From contig NC_059486.1 in NCBI RefSeq assembly GCF_018139145.2, forward strand, positions 6,572,001-6,636,000: DNA of 64,000 nt. The letters are read 5' to 3'. The DNA comes from Gymnogyps californianus. Taxonomy: Eukaryota > Chordata > Aves > Accipitriformes > Cathartidae. The notes beneath the pieces are model-generated. The model saw nothing but the letters and a program-made list of their open reading frames with translations. It was not told the origin of the DNA and ran no database searches. The position numbers were made by a program, and so were the translations under genes. Shown here piece by piece: positions 1 through 13,600 of the stretch (position 1 is its first letter; the number at the start of each line of letters is the position of its first letter).

Positions 1-225
1 GTTTCAGTCTACAACAGCAACAGACCACAGCACTGCAGAATAACAGGAAAGGGAGAGAAAGAAGAAAAAAAAATCCAGGTGGTAGACACTTACTGCTCTG
101 GCCACTGCATGAAATGAAGGCTTGAGTGCACATTTTTGCCTGATTGCATAGCTGTCTCTGCTACCCATCTAATCTGCTTAGAAAACTGGTTTTGAAGGAT
201 ATGGTTCAGACATACCACTCGCATC

Positions 226-244
226 GGGGCGGGGGGGGGGGGGG
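226..244 (+). repeat. Poly-G tract (4 G, C, 14 G)
   Basis: A run of four G, one C and then fourteen uninterrupted G. It is a simple-sequence tract that could fold into a G-quadruplex. The exact length is an easy place for sequencing error. Confidence 0.9.
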
Positions 245-1008
245 CAGTGCTGCAGCTGCAAAAGATAAAATAGAGACAACTAATTTTCTCAGAGGTTGCA
301 ACACAACCTCTCCCCCTCCTCCACATGCAGTCACTGCACTGGCAGGATAAGCTGGAGATTCTCCAGCGTAAGCAAGAAGGCACAATAAGGTGTGCAGGCC
401 CTTCTCCACCCCGATACCCACAGCCCTTGGGGGTACCACAGAAAGCAAAGGCTGACAGCCCAGCCGCTCAAAGGGAGGTGGTGACATTCCTCCGCCTGCT
501 CATTCCAATTGCGTTACCATTTTTCGGAGGGGGATGTGAGAAACGCACATTGCTAGATGTTATGCTGAGACAATAATGAGCGTAAGAGTTGCAGACTCCT
601 GTTGTACCAATTGGTGGCTGGGTTCTGAATTCTCATTGTGTGATCCGATTTCTCCTGTCATCCAAGCCATTTTGCAAACTCCAAGCATACGTTCGTTTAA
701 GCCATGTGTCCTGAAATCTAAACAGCTGAAGGGGATGGGAGGGGTAGGGAGAAAGGAGAACCACTGGATTTCTGGTGACAGTGTCTAAAATACACATTTG
801 CACAAGGAAGTCTCACTTTAGATAGTCACTTAGCAAAACAACTACAGCTGCTGACAGGCAAGAGGTACAGTTTCAAGCGACCATCAGACATAAAATAGGC
901 CAAATAAATTACTGCAGTCTAAAGGGAGTGGGTGCGTGTGCTCCCACAAATGTAACAGAGATAGCAAATGGATTACCAATGGGTGACCCAATGTCAAGAT
1001 TAGCAGTT

Positions 1009-1084
1009 CTCATTTCAGTTACACTGTAGCAATGACATTACCTAAGATCTAGCAGAAGTGAAACTGAAATCAGAGTCCGACCCA
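1009..1084. repeat. Fragment of an old archosaur/turtle interspersed repeat
   Basis: The pattern 'ttcagttacactg' followed by 'aactgaaatcagagtc' resembles a diverged copy of an abundant sauropsid repeat. That repeat contains 'agttacacc...gtgtaactgagatcagaatctgg'-type inverted halves. I do not recall its formal family name. The match is recognised by eye, so the boundaries are approximate. Confidence 0.4.
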
Positions 1085-2327
1085 GGATGTCAGGGAGGCA
1101 GCTGCTTTAGTTTTTTAATGCCTAGAATTTCAACCCAGTTTGGTTTGTTTCGGGAGTCTAAGCTGTCTTTGGCAGAAGGACTAGCAGCCTTTGCCAGCTG
1201 CCACGTGATCTGCAAGGATGTTTTCTAAATGGAATTGGGGTTTTTGGGTTTTGTTTTTTTTTTTTGAGGTGGGGATGGGGGAGAGGAGTTGGGGGTTGTT
1301 TGTGATGAAGGCAGACAGCATGAGAAGTATATTGGCATTTTTTGTCCCTTTCCTCAAAGGTATTTTTTTCCTTTATTTCCCTTCCCTGCCCATATGTACA
1401 CTTACCCTCTCCTCTGTGCTCTCCTACATGTAGACCCATCTGTTCTTTGAAAGTATCAAGAATGTCAGTTCTGGTCTTTGTGGGGTCTTTGAGGAGACAT
1501 TGTGTGAGTGCTTACTCCCTGACTGAAGTAAAATACAAGGGTTTTTTTTACACGTATATAAATAATTTAAGCTTTCCAAATATTAATTGCGTACGGAAAT
1601 TAAACATCTGCTAACAATAAAGTCCCCATACAAATGAGAAGATAGTTTCAGTCTGACTAAAATGGTTTCCCTTGCTAATTGCTAAGAATACCATTTTCTT
1701 CTCTTTTACAATGGCAATTTCATTAGTTCTCCACTTATCAAAATATTTCAGTCCTTTCTCTGTCATGAGAGAGAGGAAAAGGTCCAGTTCTCATCTCCAA
1801 CTCAACTTTCAAGGTCCTGCAAAACCAAGTGAGAAACTGGCAGTTACGACTAGCCACGAAAATTTCTCAGGGCAGAGACTGACTACGTGGGTTGCAGAGT
1901 CCACCTGCACACCTTCTCTCCCCACATCGCCCACAGTCCCCCAGGAGTCTGCCAAATTTTCACAAGTATTATAGTACAGACTACATCTGACTGTGGCAAC
2001 TAGGTACTGCAAGTGCAAAGAGGAGCTGAAATGCTGATAACGCGAGAATGCTTAGAATAGCTGATGCCAGGGGGAGAGAAGGGGGCCACCAGCTGAATTT
2101 GCATCACACAAGGAAATAAGTTAGTTGGGTGAAAGCCCCCATATGGCTGCTTGGGAACATAGAGCTAAAAGGGCTTTCGCTGCTTGGAGAACTGCAGATC
2201 TCCTCCAGCTTCTCATCCCACTGTGCAACTTGGTAGAGAAATGTAAAGAAAAAATTCCAAAACTGCACAGTATTTTATTATACAGGAAAAGCAACTAGTC
2301 CTTTGCATGAGTATGTTTTCTGCATTC

Positions 2328-2452
2328 AAGAATCTCAAAGCACTTAGCTACAGTACTTGCCCTCATATCCACTTAAGGGATGAAAGGCCAGGCCTAGCTC
2401 GCTCAAGGTTAAATAGCAAGTTCAGCAGCAAAAGATGACTAGGACTCAGTTA
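2328..2452 (-). mobile_element. MIR/CORE-SINE fragment, antisense
   Basis: 'gaatctcaaagcacttagc' at the left and 'gctcaaggttaaatagcaag' further right are diverged forms of MIR consensus blocks in reverse orientation (the 'atctcaaagcacttt' and 'gcccaaggtcacacagcaag' parts). The spacing between the blocks fits a single element. MIRs are tRNA-derived SINEs inactive for well over 100 million years, so this is a relic with no expected coding role. Confidence 0.6.
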
Positions 2453-4475
2453 CATCCAAATCCCATTCAATCATTCTACCCATTAGATTGAAGAGATGTT
2501 GAACACCCTCATGGCGTCGAGAATGACTAATGCCCTCGCAGGTCAGCCTGTGATAGAGAACTGGGAACTCGCACTTCTCCTTCCTCTGCCTCCCACTCCA
2601 ATATTGTTCCAAAGCCCACATGATGAGATTTTCCCAATCAGCAATTAAATAGTTAATGCCTACATTACAGCAAATGGAACAGGAGTTGCTGCAGGGAAGG
2701 TATGCAGAGGGAAGGAGAAAAGAGACAGCAAGGAGGAAGAGCCAGGCAGAGAAACAATCCTGAAGGAAAGCCGTTTTCCCACTAAAAGGAGTGATTAGTT
2801 GACTAGACAACGTAACGCTTAAGATTTTGTCTAGACTAGGATAAAATACTATATTGTTGAAGGCGTTTGAGAGGCATAGTGTAGGTAAGGCTCACAGCCT
2901 TTGAGCGTGTGGTAGCCAAGATAGAGACTAATTAGGACGTGTTCACTAACACGTCTTAATGTTCCACTTTTAAATCCTTGCCCAAGAACTCAAGCCTATG
3001 CAAAGCAAAGGTCTCTGATGTTGTCCTAATGATTATAAAAGCAAAGGTACGACACAGTGCAAAGAAATCAGAATGTCAAGGAATTGCTGAAGTCTCACAT
3101 CCAGCATTTTTCATACGCTCATTGAACACCTATGAACATTTGCATCTTAAAATATTCACTAGCATTTTACTGGACAACCTGCTATGACATTTTTCCTCTA
3201 AAAATCTAATCAAAGCTCCAAATGCCAATAGGAAAAGAAAACCACAGGCTAACAGCCTACACTGTTGTGAAACTTCTCCTTTTGCTCCAGTGTTTGCTCA
3301 GGCACATCTGGGAAGGAGAGGGTGGGGGGAAAAGAAGAGAGGACTAAGAAAAGTGTGCCCAGGGCCTTAGCAACACCATCATTTTGATAATCCATTACCA
3401 GATTTGTAATTAAAATCAAGTCCCACCTCACTAGGGCAGCCTGATGCATCCACAGCGAACTTGTTCAGAGAGTTGTTACAATAAATACCAGGAGAATTAC
3501 GAATGTTGTAGCTTCTTCTTAACCCTTCCAGCAGTATTTCAGGAACCTCCTGTCAGTTTGAAAGACTGATCATTTTTCTCTCAGCTTGTTGCAGGCTCTA
3601 GGTGTGCCCCTAACCAAATAGGCTTGCCACTTAAAAGCTTAATTGCACCTGTGGCTTAAACCTTATCCCAGACAGCACTCGGGAGCATTTGGATTTGGGC
3701 GTTTCAGGTGTGGGACTGAGGCCTGCACTCACAAACAGAGCTAGGCAAGTCAGAATAGGAACCCCTGGTAAAAGCAGACTCTGTACGCCAGGGAGCAAGG
3801 GATGGGGAAGAAAGAAGTGCTTTTTCAATTCTGATCACATTTAACTGTATTTACATTTCCACAGTTGGGTTTGAGTAATGTCCACCTCCTTGTTTGTGAC
3901 TGAGGGCAGGTTTCACAGTCTCAGATTTCTTTTCCACAACAAAAAGATCAAAGTTTGAGCCACTTGTGCAACTTAGGTGTTTACAGTGAACTGGTCTAAT
4001 CGCATGGCAAGCCCTCCCTCCTGTTATCAGTCTCACACTGAGCCAAGCTCCTTCATTCCATATACACCAGGAAAGACTGAGAGTAGAGAGCCCACGTCTG
4101 GTGTGGATTATAACCCACCATCCCCTCTGTCTACTCTTATACAGGAATTAAAATACAGCGTGCTAGGGAAAGACTTAACATGTTCAAGTAAAATTCATTC
4201 AGGGTCTTTTCTGCAGGGCTGACAAGCTGTTTCCAGGTTGTATTTTTAAAGAGGCTTTCTAAAAAGCAAGCGAACACTGTTTGAAGAACCACAATGAAAG
4301 AGTAGGTTCCCTTCACTCACCTTCTCAGTATTGCCTAGGTAGTACAGGCTCATAACGCATCTTATTGCCAAAGGAAACCTCTGCTGCCTTTTCAAAAGTT
4401 ACTGGTGAAGGAAAGATAAAGAAATACGGCACAATAGGATTCCATGCAGGCAAGCTTCCACGTTCCTAATCTCAT
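2453..4475. other. Non-coding stretch
   Basis: The longest open frame here (123 codons, minus, about 2.44-2.81 kb) starts inside the MIR relic and has no recognisable domain. The stretch also holds the small inverted repeat at 2.93-2.96 kb. I see no gene. Confidence 0.65.
2932..2959. repeat. 12-bp inverted repeat with 4-nt loop
   Basis: The arms 'ttaggacgtgtt' (2932-2943) and 'aacacgtcttaa' (2948-2959) pair at 11 of 12 positions around the loop 'cact'. The surrounding 2.82-2.96 kb, starting 'ttttgtctagactagg', has the flavour of an old non-autonomous DNA transposon end seen in sauropsids. I cannot assign a family. Confidence 0.6.
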
Positions 4476-4625
4476 TCTGTGTCATGCAAGGACACACAAA
4501 CTTTCTGGGTCTCAGTTTGGTAAGCTATGAAATGGAGCTAAATTTTAGGGTTTTGTGAATTTGTTTTAATTAATAATTGCAAAGCGCACATCTTCAAATG
4601 GAAGGTATCATATAAATATTAACAA
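4476..4625 (+). mobile_element. MIR/CORE-SINE, sense
   Basis: Ordered MIR-like blocks are visible: a 'tgtcatgcaaggacacacaa' region in place of 'tgtgaccttgggcaagtca', then 'ggtctcagtttgg', 'aaatggagctaaa', 'tagggttttgtgaa', 'ttgcaaagcgca' and 'tatcatataaatatt'. This is the sauropsid MIR order, ending in '...aaagcgcttt...gctatataaat'. It is one of the most complete SINE copies in the window. Confidence 0.75.
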
Positions 4626-7600
4626 GCTCTGACTACTGGCAGTATGTGTGTCTCTTAGGAATCGTAAGCACCATGGATGGATCAAAGAGGACATGTAGCT
4701 CTAAGAGACAGAGTGGTGGGAGTTGGCTCTGTGTTTAACTGTATTTTAAAGTAGGTCCTCAAGACTGTTGTGGATGTTCCCTATCAAGTTACAGCAGCTT
4801 TCAATTAAAATTACATTTTATCCTTAGGCAAAATTCCACAGTGTACCTTTTAATATTAGCAGGGCACATTTTCACTCATGTAGATATTTCTTCTACATAC
4901 GTGCATTACTAGATCTTTGTAAATAGGGGTCAAACCAACTGGGAAATAGGGATTTTACCTTCATTTTCATCTAAATAAATACCCCTTACTTAGTTACATT
5001 ACCGAAAAACTTCCTTCTCTACTGGCGATGCTGTGACAAGAAGTAGGATGAGGACATGGCAGCTGTTTGCTTCACAATGTTCATAGATCAGTCTGGCAAC
5101 ACTTCAGACATGGAGCTGTCCTTTGAATGAATATGGCAGAAAATGCCACATGGTAAAGGTGCTGCTTCTGTTCTCCTGAGCAGTCATCTCCCAAGCACTA
5201 GCAGCACAAAACATGGCTACGGGCAGGCTTGAGAGAGGTCTGAGCCCCTGATCGGGCTCTGAGTGGGTATGTTGGTGCAGTGAGAAGGGCAGCATTGCAG
5301 CGTGGCCTCCAGAGCCCCAGAGCCGGCTGCCCTGCTGGGCAGGCACGCTGGGGAGGAGGCTTGCAGCCTCCTCAGGAATGCAGGATGGCCGCAGGCCTCA
5401 GGAGTGTTTTCCAAAGAGGTGCTTACATTTGCTTCTCTTAGAGTCCAGCAAACCTGTGCTTTTTTGTTGTTGGGGGGGTGGTGGGGAACGAGGAAGAGTT
5501 GCTTTGTTGGGGTTTTTTAAACAACATCAGAAGACAACAGGGAGCAGGGACCAAAGATCTTTCTTCCCCTGAGGAAAATTCAGTCTCATCAGCTGCCTTC
5601 TCACCTCTCTCAAGCTGTAAGACCCCATGGCCAGCTTTCTGCTCACTTCTTGGCAGCCAGGGCGTCCTAGATACTTTGTGAGCCTGATACGTGGCCAGAC
5701 AGGGAGACTACAGCATCTTGCCTCCTTTGTGGGGGCTGCGTTTCGTTTCCTCAACAGAGTCAGAGTGATGGCCCTCTGTCCTGCTCACCTCAGGCACATC
5801 TCCATAAGCTCTGCTTTCTGCAGTTGTTGCTAAGGCAGTGCTGTAGCTGCCTCCGGTTTTGTCTACACTGGGGCAACTGGAACTGATTGCTTAGTGCTGG
5901 TAGCAAGAACAAAAATCAAATGGCATAGGCACACACGGGGTCATTGTAATTGTGTCCCTGAGCTGCTCGGAGGGAGTACAGCAAAGAGATGGCATTAAGA
6001 ATCCTTATCACTTCTTTGGCAAAAGAGGGAGAAATTTGGAAGATGCTCAGGACAGGCAACATCTTGATAGCTAGAAAAAAAAAATGCCCCAGAAATGAAT
6101 TTCCTCATGGGGTGCCAATAAAAGATGGGCTGTTCACAACATACGGTGAGTGGTGGCCAAAACAATGGTCTAATAACTTGGATCTACTTGCTGTGTTCAG
6201 TGCTAAAAGATAAGACAGAAAACATAACTGTGTTTTGATACTAAATAACATAAATCTGGCCACAGTGCCAACAATTTTTAGGCAAGGAACCATGAACCCA
6301 AACCAGAGGGATGGGAAGTTAATTTCTTCCCCTGGCCACACCAGGGAATTTTACACCTCTCTATGAATAATGTTTTTATAGCAAACCCAGGCATCAGTCC
6401 TAGCAAATACCTCTCTGTAAACTCTAGCCCAAAAGAATCACTTTGGAAAAGGTCATACCACCTCCTGTTCCCAGAATTAAGTTAATTAGCACTTGTCCCT
6501 CTCTGTGTAAGGTCAGGGATCCTCCCACAAAGGAGGTACACAACCAGATTGTTAAAAGATGTACATATGCCCTCTTAAGTAAACAGGCTTCTTTGTAGTA
6601 TCACTAAGATTCCCTCTGGTCATCTCTGTAGAAGAACTCTCAATGGGAAGGGAAGCAGACTGGGAGATTAGCGTAACCAGTGCTTTGCCAGGTATGAGGA
6701 GCACAGTACAGCTCAATAGGCATGCTGGTATTTTAGTACTAGGTAGCGATCTCTCTCCATCTGGATGACTTCTATCAGGTTCAGCATCAGCCTTTCATGC
6801 AGAATGAAATATTTGAACTATGGAAATGTTTTCTTATTGAATTTGAAAGATTTGCAGTGCATTTTCCCCTCTGACACACTTTGTTTCTTCTTACTCCATC
6901 TAGGCATTTGTGCTATATATATTATTGAAGTATTTCACTTCCCCTCCATGTGACCAGCTACGTGCATTGAGAGAAAATAAATCCAGGTAAGACCTGCTAT
7001 CAGTTATATCTGGGTGCAACTGAAGTTTGATCAGCAATGAAGGTCAACACGCTGTTCTGTATTTTCTGTCCACAAAAAAGTTACACAGTTCACATACTGA
7101 AAGAAGGAAAAAATAGCCTAGCCCATACAGTTCTTGGGCACAGAAACATTGTCACAGGTTGCCTGCCACAGTACTTACTGCTGGTTTACAACAGTAGTTT
7201 AAAAACAGAAACCCAAACCCAGGTGTTTAATTACAGACATGTCCATCCTAATCTAACTCTAACATAGCATAAACTATGTAGGATGCTAAACTCTACTTCT
7301 TAAGCTAGGAGCCTTTCTGACAGACAGCATGACTGCTTGCTCTGAGCACAGCCTCGAACCTGCCAAGCAAGAAAGGTTTACACCAAGGAGGACAGGCCTC
7401 CATTCCCTGGGCAGAACAGTGCTTTGCAGGCCCATAAAAAAGGGTCCAGAGACTATTTGTGTCAATATTACAAACCACAAACCACAGCTAGCCCTCCCTC
7501 TGAAGCACTTGCATGCTGCTCCTTGCAAAGCTGAAGCAAGATATTTTGGCATCCAGATCGTCGCCTTTGGGGGCCCACCCATCCCTTTTGGTCTCTTTCC

Positions 7601-10600
7601 ATTCCTTATCGCAGACTTGCAGACCCTCTCCCTGGGCAGCAGCAGAAACTGGGGCATATTTGCCTCCGCATTTGGCACCCTTCTGTTTCACCATCTCCCT
7701 GTTCTTCTGACCTAGGGTGCAGCTTACCCATCCTGCTGGATTCTCTGATACCAAAAGTGGGGTAGTATGTAGAGAATCACATGTAAGAAATGTGAAACTG
7801 GCAACTCTGGCATTTGAAACAGAATGAGAATTCAGGATGCACTTGGCATTTCAGCCTTAAAATTTAAAATAAACAAGGCAAAACTGAACTGTAGCGAAAG
7901 AATGGCTTATGGGCAGCTCAGACTTGTCCTAGACTTTCAAGCCAGTCATTTCCCATAAATACTCATAATTTTAAACATAAGAAAGGGGGAGAGGAGACAA
8001 AACAAACTGAGTCAACTGCTTACTGCCTTTCTGATTCAGAGTCCTCAGCAGATGTAAGACAGAAAATTATTCTATGAAAAAGTTCCTTTTTATGTATCTG
8101 GGACAGCCCCCAAAATTTTTACCAGAGGGGAAGAAGAGGACAAGAACTAAACTGCGAACTTGTCCGCACCCTAGCAGGAATTCACCCATTTTTCACCTCC
8201 CACAGGTATCATTAGCATGCTACTGAGAGCAGAAAAAAAAGCAGCTAAGATCAAACACAAGCTAGTAACAAAGCTCTTCCTCTTGTCATCCTGCAATGGG
8301 CCAGAATTTCTGGCTGCAGCTAGTCTTTTCCTGAAAGGCTGGGTTAGTTCAGAATCCCTTTTAAAAGAAGTGCCACACTATGAACGTGCTACAGCTGCGA
8401 CACAGAAAGTGCAGAAGGCAGGAAGTCTGACGTTCACACCAACCTCAGCCCCTTCACTCACACCTCTTTTCAAATAGCTTTAGCACATGGAGCCCACATT
8501 TTCACATTCTCAGAACTAGCTTTATCTATCACATTGCAAGTTTAAGAGATTTTTTTTAAATTGTACAAGTCCCTCTTTCCACATTCAAAGACTCACTCCA
8601 CTGAGAGAAACTTTTAAATTGTTTTTATAAACTGTTCTGCTCTCCAATTTTTGCAATAAGTTGCTACACTGCCTTTTAAAATAATATATGTAATTTTTAA
8701 AAACTAAAATACGGATTGAAACACCATACCAACTGTTGTCACAGTCCAAAAATGTCCGGATTTTCAAACTTAAGTCCACCCCTGTGTAAAAGGGCCACAC
8801 ACATGTAGGTGTCAATCAGACTCGGTCGCAAAACAGAGGGACCCAGGCTGAGATTTCAGAATGGCACAGACTTTCCTGGACAGAAAGAAGGTGCCAGTCC
8901 TCACCCATCTGGAATAATTTCTGCGTTTTTCAGTGCAGACTTTTGGAATTCGACCTCAAGAAGCCAGGTGCTTGATTTCTGCATCTCCTGCTTTGCAGTG
9001 TTTGGTGATAGAAGCAGGAAGACAGGGAAATAAAGAAAAATGTATTATTTACAAGGCTACACCATAATTATACCTAATATTACTGTTGTGACTGTTTTTG
9101 CAGGCAACTCAAGAGGTCTGTTCTGTGCCCAGAAATTCTGTAGCTGATCCTGTGCATTTTTATTCTATTCTTTTAAAGAAATATTATCTCCATTCCCCTC
9201 CTCTCGGCACCAGGTTTAAAAAAATAACATTGAAAGTATTTGTGGGAAATAGCAAACAAATGGGTAGTAAAGCCTGGAGGTTGCTTGGCAGCAGAAAGCC
9301 ACATGCAGAAATTAGCTATGGAGAGTAACTAAGGACAACAAAACCCAGCATTGTCCAGCGTTTGGACACCCGGCAAAAGACTGATGATTGAGTGGAAAGA
9401 GCCAACCCCACATGATACTGCAAGGTCTCAAGTACTATTTTGAATCAGGTAAACTAATATCTCCTGTACCTGTTCCAAACCACATAGTAGTACATGGTCT
9501 CTGATTCTACAAAGTCTGCTGGCTGCCCTCTTCGAAGTAGCATCTGTCTTGGAGAAGATCTTGTATTTTCTCTTGGTCTCTGAAAAAGGATCCCAAAAAA
9601 GTGGCAGGGACACACGGTTTTGGAAGCCCTTGCGTGTTTATCTTTACTGATAAGCTTGCAATCTTTGCTGTAAGCCCATCAGCGTGTATCTGCAGCAAAA
9701 CCTTATTCCAGTCAATGCCTTCCTTGGAACAGGCTTCCTCAGAACTGAGCAATGCATTTAACCCCTTAGTGGCCAATCTAAAGAGGCCTTGGTGTAGAAG
9801 ACTTCTTCTTCCTGCTCGAAGATGCATCATGTTTTCATACATCTTTAAAAAACAAGCAAGTAAGCCAGCCCTGCTTTGAGACAGCAGCAGTGCAGATTAT
9901 ATACCTACACAGATACTATCAGGGGAATTTACCCTAAAAGAGTTCCATCTCCCCAAACAGCCTCTGGTTCTGTGCAGATCAAAAGTATTGTCCATTTAAA
10001 ATAAAGGGATGCAGCTGTCTAAATTGCAGGTTGAACATATGAAAATTCATTAAAAGGACTTGTTGAAATTATTCTGTCTAATTGATTGGAGACTGTCAGC
10101 AGGAGCTGTTTGGATTCCTAGAACTGGAGAATCCACCATAATTCCAAGACATCTGATCCTTTTCTAGTAGGTTGACTAAACCTGCTCATGCAGCTTTGTT
10201 AATACTTGAATTCTCAGTTCATGCACACATATGCATGCCAAGGGCAAATATCCAGAAAGTCACTAGGGATCTCCCAAAGCTGACATGCCAGGAGCTTGGA
10301 CAGCCTGAAAATTACAAACAAGTGGCTTTTCTCTGACAGCAGGTTCCATTTATTTCCACCCACTTGCTCTTTCCCCATCTCCTTCCTACACCCCTGAGTC
10401 AACCTTCACCAGGCGAGTTTCAGTTAAGCATGTGCTTTGCCAGAGGTGTTTTTAAATTATGTTTTTAAAAGTTTATTTATAGTACACACGCACAGTGCAC
10501 GATACTTTCAGGGCTTCTAGAGACTTCAGCATGTCAGGCATGATTTTGCCAGGTGGAAGGAACATGAATTCATCAGCTGACCCATAGAAAACCATCTCCC

Positions 10601-13600
10601 CTGTGTCTATCTGCCTCTGTACTCCAACTCAAAGTTGGAGTGAAAGAAAATAATTTTTGCTCTGTTATCTCCTACCCATTGTTCATAACATCCATGATCA
10701 ACGTACTGGAAATACCAACTGAAAAATTTTAGAGGAAGCTAACTGATCCCCCCCAGCTGATCTTTTGGCAAAACCAGCAGCCCATGAGACAATGCAACAA
10801 TTCTATGAACAATTTCCCATTAGGGCAAGAGTCAGAAAACAGTCCAATAAACACAACTGGGTGAAACTTGCAGTCAAAGTTCACATGGTCCAGCACTCCT
10901 TGCATCTGGCAGGCAGCAAGAATCATTAAGCCGTGTTTGTCCTAAATGGTTATACTTGACCCATGTGACCAGTTTCTCCTTTCATAAGAAAAGTGTAACA
11001 TGACCACAAGACCATTTCCAAGCAGAAAAGCACATATTTCCAGGAGCAAATTTCTGAGCTCAAGTTCCGACCCTGAAGGATAGTTGTGCTAATGGTTTGG
11101 CTTTCCCATCTAAATGCAACACAAGTCGGGTTTTACTGCACAAACCTTTGCTATTGTAGAGAGATCCCACATTCTGCTTCCTGCTCTGTATCTGGCCTGG
11201 GCAGTGAACATCCACTGGACAGACCTTTCAAATCAAAAGGTATGTTCATGGCTGGTTTTAGGATGAGTTTAACTTTCCCTGTTCTGAAATGACGCAAGTT
11301 GCTGAAATATTGTTTCCTCAGCAGCACAGGAAATAAAACCAGAGCAAGTTACTCAGAGTAATGGCTCAGAAACCTCAATATTAGGAGGTGGCACAGAGGC
11401 GTTCTGAGAGGAGAAGAAAAGGATGTGGTAGACAATTTGCTAATGCCCAGAAACTCTCCCTCTGAAAAAGCGAGCTGCACGCCAGAATGCCTCAGGACAG
11501 GGATGAGTCCATTGCTCTTTCCACAAGAGCAGCTTTTTCTAAATAAAGAAGTCTTTACACGCAAGACTTGGGAAACTTAATTCAGATTAACTAAAGTTGT
11601 GAATTTAAAGTGAATTAGCTAAACCACATTATATCTCTGTACAGACACACTCATTCAGTATCAAAATGAACTTTAATTTGGTTTATCTCATTTTACTGAA
11701 TTAAGAGCATTTTAATTCTAGGAGTGCCCATGCAGGGATTAGTGGGTTGAACAAAGGATGAAGTTACATGCTATGCTGGAGTCGAATGTGGCATAGGAAG
11801 CCTCCCCACTTCCATGCTAAAGAACGTTCATTTCCCCCCCACTTAAAAATAAGCTAACTAAAATTATAAATTCAATTTTTCTAATTATCCATGCCTACAA
11901 ATCTCAAGCTGCATTAAAAAAAACCCTACCTCTGGCTCTGCATTTGCCTTTTGTTTCAATCTACCAGAGCATATGTGTTATTTAAAAATTAAAATATCAG
12001 AAGGAAAAAGGACATTGATATCATTAAAACTGGGAAAAGACAACAGCACATAACAAACATTCATGGCATTACTTCACATACAGAAAAGACAGACACCAGA
12101 TCCCAGCTACATCTGTGCAACAGTCTGCTTATGGACTTGGATCTAGATTTGGCCTCCACCATTTCCATGAGCTGCTAGTCTGACCACCTAACAGAGAGGC
12201 TAGTTCTCAAGTTTTAGAAGTGAGATTGTTGTGCTGTTTGTAAGCAACTGGGTATGTTTCCAGCTTACCTAAGCAGTACAGACCTCTTACAGCTTCATCA
12301 AGGGCCATACAACATCACAACTCAGCTAGTTGCACGGACACAACATTTTTTCATCAAAAAAGCTCAGCAAAAATCATTTTACAGAGGAGAAATGGCAAGT
12401 AACGGTAAATTTCTAGCTGCCGTTTAGGAAAAGAGACTTAACCTCTCCGCTTCAGTTTACCTAGGATTGCTGGAAGAGCTTGCTGCAAATCAGAACCATA
12501 GACTATAGAAGTCCAGCTAGTGCAAGGGAGACTGACGAACTCCTTGAAGTGAGATCAGCCTGGTAACTGTGGTTACTAAATAGGCTGAACCCAAAAGATC
12601 TTCCCCCACAGAATACGTGCTACTTTCCATGCCACCCCTTTTTGAGTAGGAGAGGAAGGAAAAAAAGGATAAAGAATTTTTATTATAGATTTTAAGTAAA
12701 CAACACACTGGCTCCAATGCAATCTTCCACAAGAAGGAAAACCAACTTCTCAAGCAAGTCAAGATTGTTAAACAGGAGACAGATGAAAGCATTGCCTCAG
12801 AATGCAAGGAAATCCCAGGCTGGCTGGTTGGGAAAGAATTAGCAATACATAACTAAAAAAGCACTTTCCCCTTCCTCATCCCCAAGGTGAACACAGGTCC
12901 TGCATAATATTGACTTCTACATCAGCACCAGAGAATGAAGCTATTGCTTGAGGTCTTTCTCATTTCTAGCCAGTCCTCTCTCCCTCTTGCTTTCAGTTGC
13001 TGGAGGCTATTTCACACCAGTTACCAGCAATGTTCCTATGCGGCAGGACATGCTGTTCATATGTGCAGCTTGTGATGAAAGATTTAGCTACTGGAGAACA
13101 CCAGGAGAGAAGGAACTAGATAGTAGTTCTTACCTTGACTCGCAATAGATGTTCAGTGGTCCCTTACTGGTGGCCTTGATTGAGCACCAATGGAGCCAAC
13201 CCTCCTGCTCTTGTGTTTAGAAGGGAGGAGTAGGGAAGAGCTCAGATCACACCTCACTGAACAGAGCAAATCCTGTCATTTGGTAATATCGCCTGGAACA
13301 CAGTCTCTCAGGATCGTCTCCAGGAAGAGCTACTGAAAGACCAGGAACATCTAGTATATTCATCAGGCCTAACACACAGGGAAGACATGAGACACAGCAC
13401 GAAGCCGTGCACAGTGTAGAAAGACTTCTATACAGGTAGAAGTAGAAGGGACTGGGAGCAGAGGATAGAGGTATGCAAAATGGAGCACTACAGAAAAAGC
13501 ACACAGGAAAACACAGTTTATGCCTTTAGGACAAGAGAGGGGCTGCTCACAACAGGCAATCGAGAAAAGCCAGCAGACAATCAAATCTAGCAAACAAAAT

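Larger units (their letters stand above)
1..2327. other. Non-coding stretch, no gene recognised
   Basis: Open frames on both strands stay under about 100 codons, overlap each other and match no family I know. The stretch holds a G-run near its start, an old repeat fragment around 1.0 kb and a T/G-rich patch at about 1,230-1,295. If the minus-strand promoter at 34.9 kb is real, this would be deep first-intron sequence. Nothing else stands out. Confidence 0.7.

Noticed and set aside
12105..12120. 'agctacatct' resembling the start of mature miR-222
   Set aside because: Only ten bases match, the following bases differ and no hairpin is apparent.
12420..12475. 'cttaacctctccgcttcag', MIR-core-like
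   Set aside because: Only one block matches; the flanking MIR blocks are absent.
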